Shown here: one piece after another, positions 9,871-21,366 of the stretch
Numbering within the stretch: position 1 is the stretch's first letter
Layout: each line of letters begins with the position of its first letter
Assembly (NCBI RefSeq): GCF_001638985.1
Contig: NW_017265148.1
Location: 186,001 to 250,000, forward strand
From: Phycomyces blakesleeanus NRRL 1555(-)
Taxonomy: Eukaryota; Mucoromycota; Mucoromycetes; Mucorales; Phycomycetaceae
DNA length: 64,000 nt
Reading direction: 5' to 3'
Notes under the pieces: model-generated
The model's input: only the letters and a program-made list of their open reading frames with translations
Told to the model about the DNA's origin: nothing
Databases searched by the model: none
Translations under genes and position numbers: made by a program

Positions 9871-11706
9871 ATGAAAGCGTCAGAACTACCACAGGAGATT
9901 CTTACACACATTGCTGATAATCTATCGACAAAGGACAGGTTGTCTTGTGCTCTTACGTGCAAGGGATGGAGATATTCGTTTCAAAGAACTCTGTGGAAAA
10001 CCGTACAAGCTAATACACTTAGACTCTTCAAAAACATACTCGACACTATTAGATCCTCCCAGAATTCATCCATACCATACGGTATCTGGGTTCACAGTCT
10101 ATGTATGCAGAATTTCATCCTTAGTCCATACCTCTCGGATATTCCTGTTATCGAGCTATTCAGATGCCTACCAAACCTGAAGTGTCTGTACCTAGGTGAT
10201 ATAGGCTATAAGAACATCTACAGAGGTATAGTAAGCTTGGGAAAAGTATCGGAGTCTCTAGAGAACCTGACAATAGAAACCCATGAAAATGAAGAGATAG
10301 TGCCAGCGCCAAGCATCTTGGAATTTATAAATACATGTAGTATGCTCCAGAAACTAGAAATAATTGCGCCTAAAAAGGGTTACCGTATCGAACTAAGCTT
10401 GGATGACTTTGACAACTTGCATCAAAACCTGAAAAGACTATCGTTTATCAAAGCTGCCGTCAACCTCAATTTTGACTTTACGGCTACACTTAACACAATC
10501 CCAAACACAGCTCCAGCTTACTCTGTCACGACTCTAGATATAGACACCAATCAATGGAACCCTTTGTGGCTATATTATTTTTGCTACAAGTATCCAAACT
10601 TGCGTTCCTTGAAGTTAGATGTCTGGGATACAAGTCACGAAGCGTTGAGTTTCGATCAAAAGCAAAGGATCATATCTCTTTTTCACTCCAACCCCAACGC
10701 ACTCCAACATCTGGAAACATTCAAAATCATAAGCAATATACATTTCGAGCCATCTGATCTTGTTTTATGGGAGTTAATTTGTGCGTCAAGAGTTCCTCTT
10801 AAACATTTGACGGTAGATGCAATGATACACGAAGACAGAATTTCTTTATATGTAATAAGTGTCCACCGAATCTTACAAACATTTTCTGAAACACTCCAGA
10901 CTCTTTCAGTCACAGGATTTCGATATAACATCGAAATCTCAAACCCGACGCTAGAACTATTTCCCTACTGTCCATTTTTAACTGATCTTTGCATCAGTGG
11001 CTACAATGGATCTTTTAATCTGGATGATATCTTGGATAACTGTATAGCCCTTCAGAATCTGAAATTTCATGGCGGGAGATTGACCATTGATCCAAACACC
11101 GCAAACGAGAATCCAATAAATCAGCAACAACACCATGAACTGCAGAAGTTGACATTAGAGTGCTGCTCTCTAGTCGCTGAAGTACTCAATCGCCTCTCTT
11201 TCAGATGTAGGAGCCTACAATATATGACTTTGAATGAAGTCTGGATTTCGGGATCTATTTCTGAAGAAACCGGGTGTTTTCTAGTTGATATGTCATATAC
11301 CTTCTTAAAGTCTCTCTGCCTCAACCAAGTTGAATACCACAATACACGAGGAGAAATGCCAATACGCGAAGATATGTGTATTCACTTGACACTTCTATCT
11401 CAATTATACACGAATGATTCAAAATACCCTATTGTAGAACGTCACAATATTGCTTGGATCTACCTAATTGAGACCGTTATTGTTCCTTGGATAATGGTCG
11501 ACTATGAAAACAATAAACTTAGTGAGGAGGCAGGCAATCTTATAGTTGAGTTCTATCAAAACTTTCCGTTTAATCAAAGCAACAAGACCATAGTAGATGA
11601 GGACAGGCTCGAGTATGGATACCAGGAGACTGGTTGGATGGACGAACTTTACCGAGGGTACGGCGAATTGAGACTTGGCAACATAGAAGCGTATACTCTT
11701 GGTTGA
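9871..11706 (+). CDS. F-box / leucine-rich-repeat protein (paralogue 2)
   Basis: A 611-aa intronless protein starting MKASELPQEILTHIADNL, with SCALTCKGWRYSFQ closing the F-box at about residue 43. It is predicted to dock on Skp1 and present substrates to an SCF ubiquitin ligase. Irregular leucine-rich repeats fill the remainder (LPNLKCLYLGDIGY, LRSLKLDVWD, LTDLCISGYNG, LQNLKFHGG, LQKLTLECCSL). Alignment by eye with the minus-strand gene at 5589-7520 is continuous over about 500 residues (shared block WNPLWLYYFCYKYPNLR); it then diverges into its own C-terminus with an acidic patch. The two genes are head-to-head with about 2.35 kb of mobile-element-rich DNA between them, suggesting an old inverted tandem duplication. 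Substrate unknown. Confidence 0.88.
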   Translation: MKASELPQEILTHIADNLSTKDRLSCALTCKGWRYSFQRTLWKTVQANTLRLFKNILDTIRSSQNSSIPYGIWVHSLCMQNFILSPYLSDIPVIELFRCLPNLKCLYLGDIGYKNIYRGIVSLGKVSESLENLTIETHENEEIVPAPSILEFINTCSMLQKLEIIAPKKGYRIELSLDDFDNLHQNLKRLSFIKAAVNLNFDFTATLNTIPNTAPAYSVTTLDIDTNQWNPLWLYYFCYKYPNLRSLKLDVWDTSHEALSFDQKQRIISLFHSNPNALQHLETFKIISNIHFEPSDLVLWELICASRVPLKHLTVDAMIHEDRISLYVISVHRILQTFSETLQTLSVTGFRYNIEISNPTLELFPYCPFLTDLCISGYNGSFNLDDILDNCIALQNLKFHGGRLTIDPNTANENPINQQQHHELQKLTLECCSLVAEVLNRLSFRCRSLQYMTLNEVWISGSISEETGCFLVDMSYTFLKSLCLNQVEYHNTRGEMPIREDMCIHLTLLSQLYTNDSKYPIVERHNIAWIYLIETVIVPWIMVDYENNKLSEEAGNLIVEFYQNFPFNQSNKTIVDEDRLEYGYQETGWMDELYRGYGELRLGNIEAYTLG

Positions 11707-12118
11707 CATTCAATAGAGAGTCATGAGCTCTAGAAAGATAGAAAAGCTGCATTAGTGACCTTTTTCAAAATAATACATATATAAAAAGCAACATTGACTA
11801 GAACAAATATTGGGAGTATCAACGTAAATATACTACTCTGGCGAGATAAAACACCTTTCTTTCTTTTGACCAACTCTTATTTGACTTTCTTTTTGTAAAA
11901 CATTTTACTTACAGCTAATTCACTCATCTCATCAAGAAACTAAAGAAGAAGAAAAAAGAACCTGAAACCTGTTTCCTGGGCGACAGGTAGCAGAGTTTGA
12001 GTACGGCGGCTTTATTTTGGGTTCTATAAAACCAATCAAGACCGCTAGTTCTGATTTGCAGACCATAGGGGCATCTCTTGGACGATAATCTATACTAAGG
12101 TATTCGGGATTGCTTATG
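11707..12118. other. 3' flank of F-box paralogue 2 up to the palindrome
   Basis: Non-coding sequence. It has no counterpart on the far side of the inverted duplication, so 12118/12119 marks the left limit of the symmetry. Confidence 0.6.
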
Positions 12119-13639
12119 GATCTGCTAAGAACAAGTGAAAAAGCAGCAGTCAACAGCAGCAGTCAACAGCAATAAGAATAATAATCCTGTTATGTAACGT
12201 AAACAGTTTGTCTGAGACATCTAGATATATAGGTAAGATGTCTGAATAGATGTCCAATTTGTCTAAGCTATTTTCTCTTTGTCCAAATTTCATTCTCATT
12301 TCGGCAACAATGCGAGTGCTAAGAATACTTGTGATTATACAAGATGGAGCCTCGCTTCATCCCTGACCATAACAATATAAAGAAACGTCAAGCAGCTCTC
12401 TAATATTCTTGGTATAAAAATCGGTGTACTTCAGATGCTCAAGAGTCTTTATCTCTTTTCTGATTCCAAAACTGATAAATACTTTTATAATCTATATTAC
12501 AGTCGCCAATCAGAATAACCGTTTAAAAAAGAATACACCTCAGAATATTGCAGTTTCAGTTTTCGATAACTCTTTGCATCTTTTCTACCGCTTTTCTTAT
12601 AACACATGTGTGTTTTCTAAATGAAAAGAGGTTCAACTTCAACTAATCTACCGCGACCTCTAAAAAGATATAAAGCTGAACGATGGTAAAGTATTAAACA
12701 GCCATATCATCCGTTTCTAACATTAGTATAGTATCAGACGCAGAAACATCTACTGTTGAGGATAGTCATCCGAACGTAACAAATCAAGAAGAGGGCCCTC
12801 ACTCTTCCAGTACACCAATTTATCCGAAAAAAAGTAAAAAAAAAAGACAAGTAAGAAAAAAGCTTCCAAGATAGTCCACTGCCCCTCGTATGGCTCAAAC
12901 ACTCATGCACGGTCATCAAATAGTAAATGTCCGTTCAAAAAAGTCAAAGCAGGTGAGCATGGTCCTGAGGAGAGAGTTGAGCAATTTACAATCAAAACAT
13001 CTTTGCACAATACATACCGAAACAACACAATGGCTCAAGAATTTTTAAAAGCTGCCAAATATACCACCAAGGTTTTGTTTGTTGGCTCCATGTTTGCAAA
13101 CTTTGTCTTTATCAAACTACTCAATTCCAATCAAGAAATTCCGGCTATTGGACAAAGCTTGTTTATCAATATGTTTACTATCATATCTGGAAATGGCAAA
13201 AATACTTCGCCGAGTTTTGTGAATCAACTGGTCTGGATTTCATGGTCCTTCGATCATTGAAAAGTGTCGGATACTCTAGTATTTTATCTATTGTCGGTAA
13301 GCAATATGAGACTCTTTCCCGAAATTACATACATGATACACACCAACGAAGAACAATACGGGACTTTCGTACCTACAGAATATACAGATCAGCAAAGACA
13401 TATGTCTTTTTTTTTCTATTCTACCTCATTATTCTATTCAGCAAAAGACCGTCCAGATCGATCCTCAAGCACCTTTTAGAGTATTGAGCCAGTGCGATAA
13501 ACCCAATTATCGCAAGGGATTGAAAACAGAATCTGATTTAATTGACTTTTATTACAAGTATTTTAACTTTTCAAAAATTGTATTCCGTACTCGAGAAAGT
13601 CTTACGAACGAAAAGAAAAAATTCAAGCAAGTACAAAAT
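12119..13639 (+). mobile_element. degenerate transposon unit, outer left copy
   Basis: This unit occurs four times: here, inverted at 19864-21266, direct at 21367-22701 and inverted at 28926-30446. It starts with short repeats rich in TGTCTGA (about 12200-12270) and carries a broken protein-coding region (about 12720-13639). The outer copies have about 19 extra nucleotides near 13548-13566 that the inner copies lack, and they stop matching the inner copies after 13639. The outer copies therefore look 3'-truncated. No terminal repeat or target duplication could be fixed. The class is not recognised. Confidence 0.75.
12720..13639 (+). pseudogene. broken transposon-encoded protein (outer left copy)
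   Basis: An acidic/Ser-rich frame (VSDAETSTVEDSHPN...) shifts frame at a poly-A run (about 12830-12845) into a Lys-rich stretch. Next comes a degenerate zinc-knuckle-like segment at 12880 (CPSYGSNTHARSSNSKCP; the expected second Cys is Tyr), then TTKVLFVGSMFANFVF and NSNQEIPAIGQSLF. A second frameshift near 13175 leads to YYHIWKWQKYFAEFC and further short blocks (DKPNYRKGLKTESDLIDF). The order of a Cys knuckle followed by a helical region is reminiscent of proteins encoded by Mucoromycota transposons, but I cannot name the superfamily. The same breaks are present in all four copies, so the unit was already dead when copied. Confidence 0.6.
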
Positions 13640-14019
13640 AAACATGATACCGCAGTGTCTAACCTAGGTCCATAATTAAAGGAACAATTGCTACAGACGG
13701 ACATTTGGTGTCATTCATAACGCAGGAACTCTTAAAGATGCGACTTTTATAGTGTGTCTTACTGTAGATAGCATATTTCTTATTTATAATATATGTATTA
13801 TATTACACACAGTGTAAGCGGGGTGTACAGACAAAAAAAATAAACTCCGTACAAAATAGGGTCGGGTGAGATGTGGGAATGGAAGAAAAGGTGGATTGAC
13901 CTTACACACATACATACATACATATGCATTATGTATATATATAAAAGATGTATGCATGTATATATCACTATTCCTCGCCTTTGTCTTTGTCTTCTTCTCC
14001 TTCTTTTTCTTCTAAGTCT
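13640..14019. other. 3' flank of left pis1 copy
   Basis: Non-coding spacer between the truncated transposon unit and the pis1 stop codon. Mirrored at 28546-28925. It contains ATGTATATAT-type tracts (about 13915-13970) that probably form the pis1 3' UTR. Confidence 0.5.
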
Positions 14020-15220
14020 TTACAGCTCCTTGGCGCTCAACGCCTTTTCTCTCTCTTCTGCGTCGATACTCACCAATACTCGACTGGCATTGACGATTTG
14101 GATGACATTGATAAAGTTCTTGGCAAGGCAGATTGTACCGGTTAATACCAATGCAACCATCCAGAAACCTATTAATCATAATAGAAGAAGAAGAAGAAGA
14201 ACAATTCAACATTTGTAAGAAGAACAAATTCCTTTTTATATATATATCTTACCGTTTATAGGACCAAAGAAGTTAAGGATGTAGAGTGTAACATAGAACA
14301 ACTCGTTACCAGCACACATCAGAAACAAGACAATCTAAAGAATAGATAGATGTAAATACATAACATTATTAAGCTTTTCCCTCTTCTTTTATTCTCATTG
14401 CACACAATTTCCCTTTGTGGTTTAGATTTATATACTTGCATTGTTGTTGTAGTAAAGACGAAGGAACCAACTATCAGATTCGGACAACTTTTTGTGACTA
14501 GAGAGACCAACTGTCATGGAGCTATATGTATTTGTTTTGTGAGAATTGGTTATTATTATTCTCTGTTTTGTTTTATTTTTACATGCGTTCCTTCACTCGC
14601 TCATATCTCTCTCGTTTAGTTCTTACCTATACATGTGCATATAATGAGAGCTAAAATCAAGTGCGATCAACAATTGGAATAGAATAGCCCAGGGTTGATA
14701 CATGAGTGACAGATAGCACAGAAGACACGTCGTGGTACATCTTTAAAAAAACATAAAGATAGATTGTTTAATACAATAAACTTACAAAATACTCTATTGA
14801 CCCTTCTTTATTTATTTATGTTTTACCTGTCGGTGACCATATCCAAGACCGCACCAAATTTACTGCCTATGTGTTTATAACCATCGATATTAATTTATTC
14901 GTATTAACACCCATGCAATTATTCTTACATTGACCAAAATGTCTCGCTGCTACACCATCAACAGCATCCAACAGACAGGAGATGCAGTACAGAATAACGC
15001 ATACTTTGGGATGCCATGGCATGAAATACAATGATAAGGTTGCAAGGACAATGCGCGTATAGCCTATTATTATTATTATTATATAAAAAGGTAAGAGATT
15101 TTGGCGATGATGAGAATGTGTTGTTCGATGACTAATGAGGATTGACTTACCAATCAGATTTGGTATGAACAAAAATACATTTTTTGTGGTCTTTAAAGAC
15201 GTTATACTTAATGCGCTCAT
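14020..15220 (-). CDS. pis1: CDP-diacylglycerol-inositol 3-phosphatidyltransferase (PI synthase), left copy
   Basis: Makes phosphatidylinositol from CDP-diacylglycerol and myo-inositol in the ER membrane; normally essential. This is the exact mirror of the right copy: seven exons at 15220-15151, 15063-14929, 14866-14827, 14740-14627, 14521-14440, 14334-14253 and 14168-14020, coding 223 aa, the usual family size. The CDP-alcohol phosphatidyltransferase signature D-x2-D-G-x2-A-R-x8-G-x3-D-x3-D is intact across exons 2-3 (DAVDGVAARHFGQ...GAVLDMVTD). Several hydrophobic segments match a polytopic membrane enzyme. Intron 5 needs a GC donor (GCAAGT at 14439 downward). The gene is transcribed outward, toward the left flank. 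Whether this copy is real or an assembly duplicate is open. Confidence 0.9.
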
Positions 15221-15444
15221 TATTAGGACTGATATACGGCTACGGACAACAGGTAGATAAGATAGAATATGTAAATATTTATATTTTTTGGTTTTTGGCT
15301 TTCTCTCTCACAGTATTTTTTTAATTTTTTATTTTTTATTTTGCTTCTTTTATTTCTGAAATTGAAACAAAAAGGAATAAAAATAAATAAATAAAATAAA
15401 ATAAAATAAAATAAAATAAAATAAAATTAATATAAATATATATA

Positions 15445-15480
<36 letters not shown>

Positions 15481-18400
15481 TAGATGGTTGGTATTTTATT
15501 TTTATTTTGAACTTTTGGGTAATTGTCTTTAAAGAGCAGAAATTCCAATGAACCACTGCACCGACATCAAAACACGAGTACAAGAATACATATATATATA
15601 AAATATTCAGAATTACTTGGAATTCAGTAGGCGCAAAAACCCTCTAATAAAAACAATAAACAAATAGGCAGATAAGCTGACAGGCAAACAGGCAAACAGG
15701 TAAGCGGGCAGACAGGCAGACAATTAGACAGGTGGGTAGACAGATAAACAAGCGGATAGACCAAAAAATAGACGAGACACGTAAAGCTGAATTTCTTAAA
15801 TTGGGTTTTTTTCTTCTTTTGTAACTCACAAGAGCTATATAGTTTTTCAACTTGAGATTAAGACAAATTAGGATTTTTTTTAGACGAATTACCCTATAGA
15901 AAAAAAAAAATAGGCGATTTTAGTGAATTGTTGCAAGTTTTCCGGGGTTTAAGATGTCTTGTAGTTGAATTTTAATTAAGCACCAATTTCTCTCTCTCTC
16001 TCTCTTGTATATTCTACTTTTTTTTTGCAGTCAAAGCAAAACATCTTTTTCTTAGCCTTTTCAACCCGTTACAAAACTAAATACCAAGTTATTCAAATCT
16101 AATGGCTTACCAGCGGTAGCTTTGGTGGTTCCTAAGCGGTAACCAGGACATTTTTTTATCTTCTTTGAATTCTAGTCAGTCTTTGTCTCAAACGACAACC
16201 CTCCTGGAGATCTTCTTCTGCTTGTCTTCTGGCACTTACAATTTTAATGGTGCCGGTAAATCTATTAGGGTGGGGCTATATTAGCGAGAGTTTTCAACTT
16301 GCTTAAAGGTTCGAAGGGAAATCTGGGAGCACGAAAAATAGTGCTTGGAAGTACTAAGTGTATCAAACAAACAAAGATCAAATTCATGCTTACAAAGTAG
16401 ATATCTAAATACTACACCATTGGTTGGTTCATGACTATGTTTGTGAGATACAGACCAGTCTTTTACCATTAATACAGAAGGTTAACCAAATTCAGAACTG
16501 ATATTGCTTTCTGGACATTCTTTAGCTTTGGATTGGTTAATATAGAAGGAAAGGCGAAACTTGCGAAATAAATCTTTGGTTGGTTTGAATTTTGGTATTT
16601 GCGTAAAATAAGCATAGAATAGAGATAATTACAGTAATATAGGCATAGTCGTGACAATAAATAAGCTCACGATTTTATCTTGTCATTTCTATTATATAAA
16701 AGGCAGTGCTATGATCAAACAGCAACAAAGGGACATCAGCAAAAATATCCTGTTTAATATATTTGTCAAGATCGAAGAATGGATCGCGTGATAACTTGGT
16801 AAGAAATATGTATCTCATAAGTGCGAAGGTGTTGGTGACAATTGTGTGGACTTTAGCGACAAGGACTTGTAGAGGTCTAAGAAACTCAGGACTTCACCCC
16901 GTTGCCTTTATTGATGCCTTGACAGTAATGGCTCGGAATGGGGTAGCTTCGTTCATTGTCTTCTAATCCACAGTGGACTAGAGATATGAGGTTTGGGCAG
17001 TACTTTTGAAAGTGCAAATTTGTAGTGACATACTAAGATATTGGGTAAGTATATATGCTGAAGGTCAGTTAATAGATTACTTACAAGAGTAAAGAACAAA
17101 GGTATGTAGAGTTTAAAATTCTTGCCTGTCGATCGTGCTGTCTTTTATAGACTTTTATATATGTGACTTTGACATATGAGAATATAGTACATAATTGACC
17201 GGATAAATATAATGATTGATTGATATAAAGGAGAGCTGCCTAAAGATATTAATCATTTCATTATTATCCTGCAAATATATCAAAATAAAATTTAGTTCCT
17301 TGTATCTGTATTTGCGTTTTATATTCGTTGTTCTGAACTTTGTGTACCTATCACTAAAAACTGACTGGGATATGCGTGGGTATGTATAATTTATCTTGAA
17401 GAATAGTTCATAACCATTGTATTGCTTGCAAACCTTCTTCAAGCCTTTTATCATAGGAATTGAATAATAATATTAATATGATTGATTTGAAGGACTTGTA
17501 ACTTTGATACTTCTAGCAGTTAGGCTTAAGGTGATATTCAATTATCCTTATCTTGGCTTTTAATCCAAAAAGCCATTTTATGTGAATATTGTATGCTGGA
17601 CTGCTTACAGGTTGCAAAGTTGAATAAAGAGACCAAAATGTCCTACACAATTATGTATTTTTAATCTGAACTTAAAGAATCCTTTGCCATCAAAAAGTAA
17701 TGACTGTATTACTTTTTAATGCATTGTTGCTTTTTTATTTTGTAAAAGTCTTTTTTATTTCTTTTTTTCACAAGGTCTAAATTATTAAAGGTCTTTAAAA
17801 GAAACGTACTTAATAGCTATCAAGGCTAGTACTGATAAAATGTAAATCCGTAAAGCTGACAAAAGAAAGTAACTTGAGAAGAATTGACAGAAAAAAAAAC
17901 ATCTACATCATGTACAGTTTGGTTGTCAAGATTGCTCGCATGCTCATTAGAAATAATTGATCCAGAGAATTGCAGGGAGTATGTCTTCTGGTTTTTCAAA
18001 GTAGGGATCAGACATGACAATGATAACACAAAGCAGGTTTATACTCTTTGATAAAAAGAATCAATTAAGCCATATACATACCTACATTAATATTATAGTA
18101 TTTAGAGAATAGCAGTTTTCTTTAGATAAAGAATGTAAAAAGTATCACATAAAAATATATACATGTACATTACTTAATAAATGTATAGCTTAAGCTGCTA
18201 CTAAATATCATAAAAATTGGTACTTCTTCTTTGCATACTTCTTTATGTTTAACTTGTATTATTTTGATCAATAAAAACCATAAACTTCCAATATAAAACA
18301 TCGTGCATTTGTTGAACCAATCATAAAGAGAATAGAATACCTAAAAAAGATATAATTGACATATTTTGAATATTTGATTGGATTAGATGCAAAATAATAT

Positions 18401-19863
18401 AAAATCCCATAAATCGTATTTGCCAAAAAGTAAGGTTGATAGGCTAATGTTTGGCATGTCATTGGCTATAAAAGTTGTTATTACGCAACCGAGTTGCGCA
18501 TACGGAGACTTAAATGCTACCATTTCCTACAATGTTAGATTTGTTTTTAACTCTCATAATTCATAAAAAAAGCGCAACCATAAAATTTAAAAGCCAAAAA
18601 CATCATATAAGCTACAAAACCTTACAAACAAATATTTTAATTTTCTCTTTTCCTATTCAATCAGAGACCTTTAATAAAATCCTGAGCTTTTTCTTCCTGG
18701 CTCCATACAAAAAAAACATAAAAAAAGCGTAATTTCTGAATGTTAGGCCAATACTATTCCGGAAAATGTGCAATAAGTTTTAATCAAGAATTTGCCTGGG
18801 ATTCATTTGTTTCTTAAATAAGTGCTAAAGTTCAAAGCGCAGTACTAATCATTATCTTTTTTTAAAAAAAATTAAAAAAAATCAAACGGCGAAAAGAGGT
18901 GTGTAGGTATAATTTTCAAAGCTCTTTATCTTGACAAATTTGACAGTCTATTTACTTTTTGTTTATTAAAATAAATACTAATTATTGCTACCTAATTATG
19001 AGCATTGCTTCCACAATAAGCAGTCTTTCAGCTTCCACGGCTGTTTGGATGATCTATTAACTTTTTCCTCCGCCCTACACATGATTAGTGTTGGTACGAC
19101 TTAATGTTGAGGTTGCGTTCCGTCTCTTGTCTTGGCAAAAAAAGCCCTGGCGTGACATTAAATCCTTTTACTACTGTGCTAGGCAGAAGATTAAAAGGCC
19201 ATTTATGATTATCTAATATTTGTATTCCAGTATAAACAGCATCTTGAGCAACATCTGAAAAGCATGTTCCATGTTGTTCAGCCGTTTAGCTTTTATTTAT
19301 TGGATTCCGTCAGTTGGTATTGTGATTAGGCTGGCAGAGTAAAGCATTTGGCTCCAAACTCTAGACTGTGCTTGTGTCAACCTTAATTTTGTAAAGCAAT
19401 ACACCACATACTTGCTCATTTCTCTTTGTTGTTGTAAAAACCAATAACTATCCAACAAAATATACACCAAAAACTCATCGATATCCCAAATATTTATTTC
19501 AGCACAAGTCACAATCCCCTAGGTGTCTGTGCGCATGACTGTTACTTTCTTCACCGAGTTACATCCCTTTGACTTTTTTTTTCTTTCTCTTTTTCAATCG
19601 ATCGATCAATTAACCTTGTCTTAAACTGTAAAATACCCATTCTATTAGCCCCAATTTCATAATATTTTTTGATACTGTAGAACATGCTTAACTTCTTTAT
19701 ATTACAATAAAAAGTGTATTTTAATATATTGGCTATAATTAATTAAAGCTTATTCCTAGATACATAAATACAATAGCTAGCCTTCTTTTTTTACTTGTAT
19801 TGATAAACGTTTAAAACATCAGTCTTAATATGGATCTCATTTCTACCAAGCAACATAATAATA
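15221..19863. other. AT-rich inner part of left arm, no intact gene
   Basis: Mirror of 22702-27344. Upstream of pis1 it holds a (TAAAA)n run (about 15390-15425), a (GA)n run (about 15448-15478) and a degenerate GGCAAACA/GACAGGCA-type array (15665-15755). The remaining ~4 kb is AT-rich with short open frames. The frame nearest the inner transposon unit (19297-19512, minus) may be the decayed continuation of that element. An A/T hairpin (17692-17718) and a perfect CGCAAC-CGA-GTTGCG palindrome (about 18485-18500) are visible. No tRNA-like fold was seen. Confidence 0.5.
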
Positions 19864-21266
19864 ATTTTGTACTTGCTTGAATTTTTTCTTTTCGTTCGTA
19901 AGACTTTCTCGAGTACGGAATACAATTTTTGAAAAAAGTCAATTAAATCAGATTCTGTTTTCAATCCCTTGCGATAATTGGGTTTATCGCACTGGCTCAA
20001 TACTCTAAAAGGTGCTTGAGGATCGATCTGGACGGTCTTTTGCTGAATAGAATAATGAGGTAGAATAGAAAAAAAAAGACATATGTCTTTGCTGATCTGT
20101 ATATTCTGTAGGTACGAAAGTCCCGTATTGTTCTTCGTTGGTGTGTATCATGTATGTAATTTCGGGAAAGAGTCTCATATTGCTTACCGACAATAGATAA
20201 AATACTAGAGTATCCGACACTTTTCAATGATCGAAGGACCATGAAATCCAGACCAGTTGATTCACAAAACTCGGCGAAGTATTTTTGCCATTTCCAGATA
20301 TGATAGTAAACATATTGATAAACAAGCTTTGTCCAATAGCCGGAATTTCTTGATTGGAATTGAGTAGTTTGATAAAGACAAAGTTTGCAAACATGGAGCC
20401 AACAAACAAAACCTTGGTGGTATATTTGGCAGCTTTTAAAAATTCTTGAGCCATTGTGTTGTTTCGGTATGTATTGTGCAAAGATGTTTTGATTGTAAAT
20501 TGCTCAACTCTCTCCTCAGGACCATGCTCACCTGCTTTGACTTTTTTGAACGGACATTTACTATTTGATGACCGTGCATGAGTGTTTGAGCCATACGAGG
20601 GGCAGTGGACTATCTTGGAAGCTTTTTTCTTACTTGTCTTTTTTTTTTACTTTTTTTCGGATAAATTGGTGTACTGGAAGAGTGAGGGCCCTCTTCTTGA
20701 TTTGTTACGTTCGGATGACTATCCTCAACAGTAGATGTTTCTGCGTCTGATACTATACTAATGTTAGAAACGGATGATATGGCTGTTTAATACTTTACCA
20801 TCGTTCAGCTTTATATCTTTTTAGAGGTCGCGGTAGATTAGTTGAAGTTGAACCTCTTTTCATTTAGAAAACACACATGTGTTATAAGAAAAGCGGTAGA
20901 AGAGATGCAAAGAGTTATCGAAAACTGAAACTGCAATATTCTGAGGTGTATTCTTTTTTAAACGGTTATTCTGATTGGCGACTGTAATATAGATTATAAA
21001 AGTATTTATCAGTTTTGGAATCAGAAAAGAGATAAAGACTCTTGAGCATCTGAAGTACACCGATTTTTATACCAAGAATATTAGAGAGCTGCTTGACGTT
21101 TCTTTATATTGTTATGGTCAGGGATGAAGCGAGGCTCCATCTTGTATAATCACAAGTATTCTTAGCACTCGCATTGTTGCCGAAATGAGAATGAAATTTG
21201 GACAAAGAGAAAATAGCTTAGACAAATTGGACATCTATTCAGACATCTTACCTATATATCTAGATG
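19864..21266 (-). mobile_element. degenerate transposon unit, inner left copy (inverted)
   Basis: Reverse complement of the unit at 12119-13639 without its ~19-nt insertion, and running into the sequence gap at 21267. Beyond 19864 (toward lower coordinates) the broken reading frame continues to about 19791, so inner copies are less truncated at the 3' side than the outer ones. With the outer copy, it frames the 6.2-kb pis1 segment as an inverted pair. Confidence 0.75.
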
Positions 21267-21366
21267 NNNNNNNNNNNNNNNNNNNNNNNNNNNNNNNNNN
21301 NNNNNNNNNNNNNNNNNNNNNNNNNNNNNNNNNNNNNNNNNNNNNNNNNNNNNNNNNNNNNNNNNN
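21267..21366. other. assembly gap (100 N)
   Basis: Exactly 100 ambiguous bases near the centre of the inverted duplication. The symmetry axis (21282.5) falls inside the gap but not at its middle. The round number suggests a placeholder of unknown true size. The inner ends of both central transposon units are lost here. Confidence 0.97.

Larger units (their letters stand above)
12119..21266. repeat. left arm of a giant inverted duplication (palindrome)
   Basis: Everything from 12119 reappears as its reverse complement, ending at 30446. The relation x to 42565-x holds for every landmark checked (for example 12424/30141, 13003/29562, 14020/28545, 15220/27345, 19512/23053, 21060/21505), with no indel even in microsatellites. 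The one difference I saw is 12129 (G) against 30436 (T, expected C). The arm contains, outward to inward: a degenerate transposon unit, pis1 on the minus strand, about 4.6 kb of AT-rich DNA, and an inverted, longer copy of the transposon unit running into the gap. Confidence 0.95.

Noticed and set aside
13871..14218. 115-codon open frame antisense to pis1 (and its mirror 28347-28694)
   Set aside because: It covers pis1 exon 7 in the opposite strand; its Leu/Ser-rich composition comes from the complement of the real exon and low-complexity flanks.
15665..15755. Possible CRISPR-like array (GGCAAACA/GACAGGCA units)
   Set aside because: Units of 4-8 bases with drift and no spacers; a degenerate microsatellite in a eukaryotic genome.
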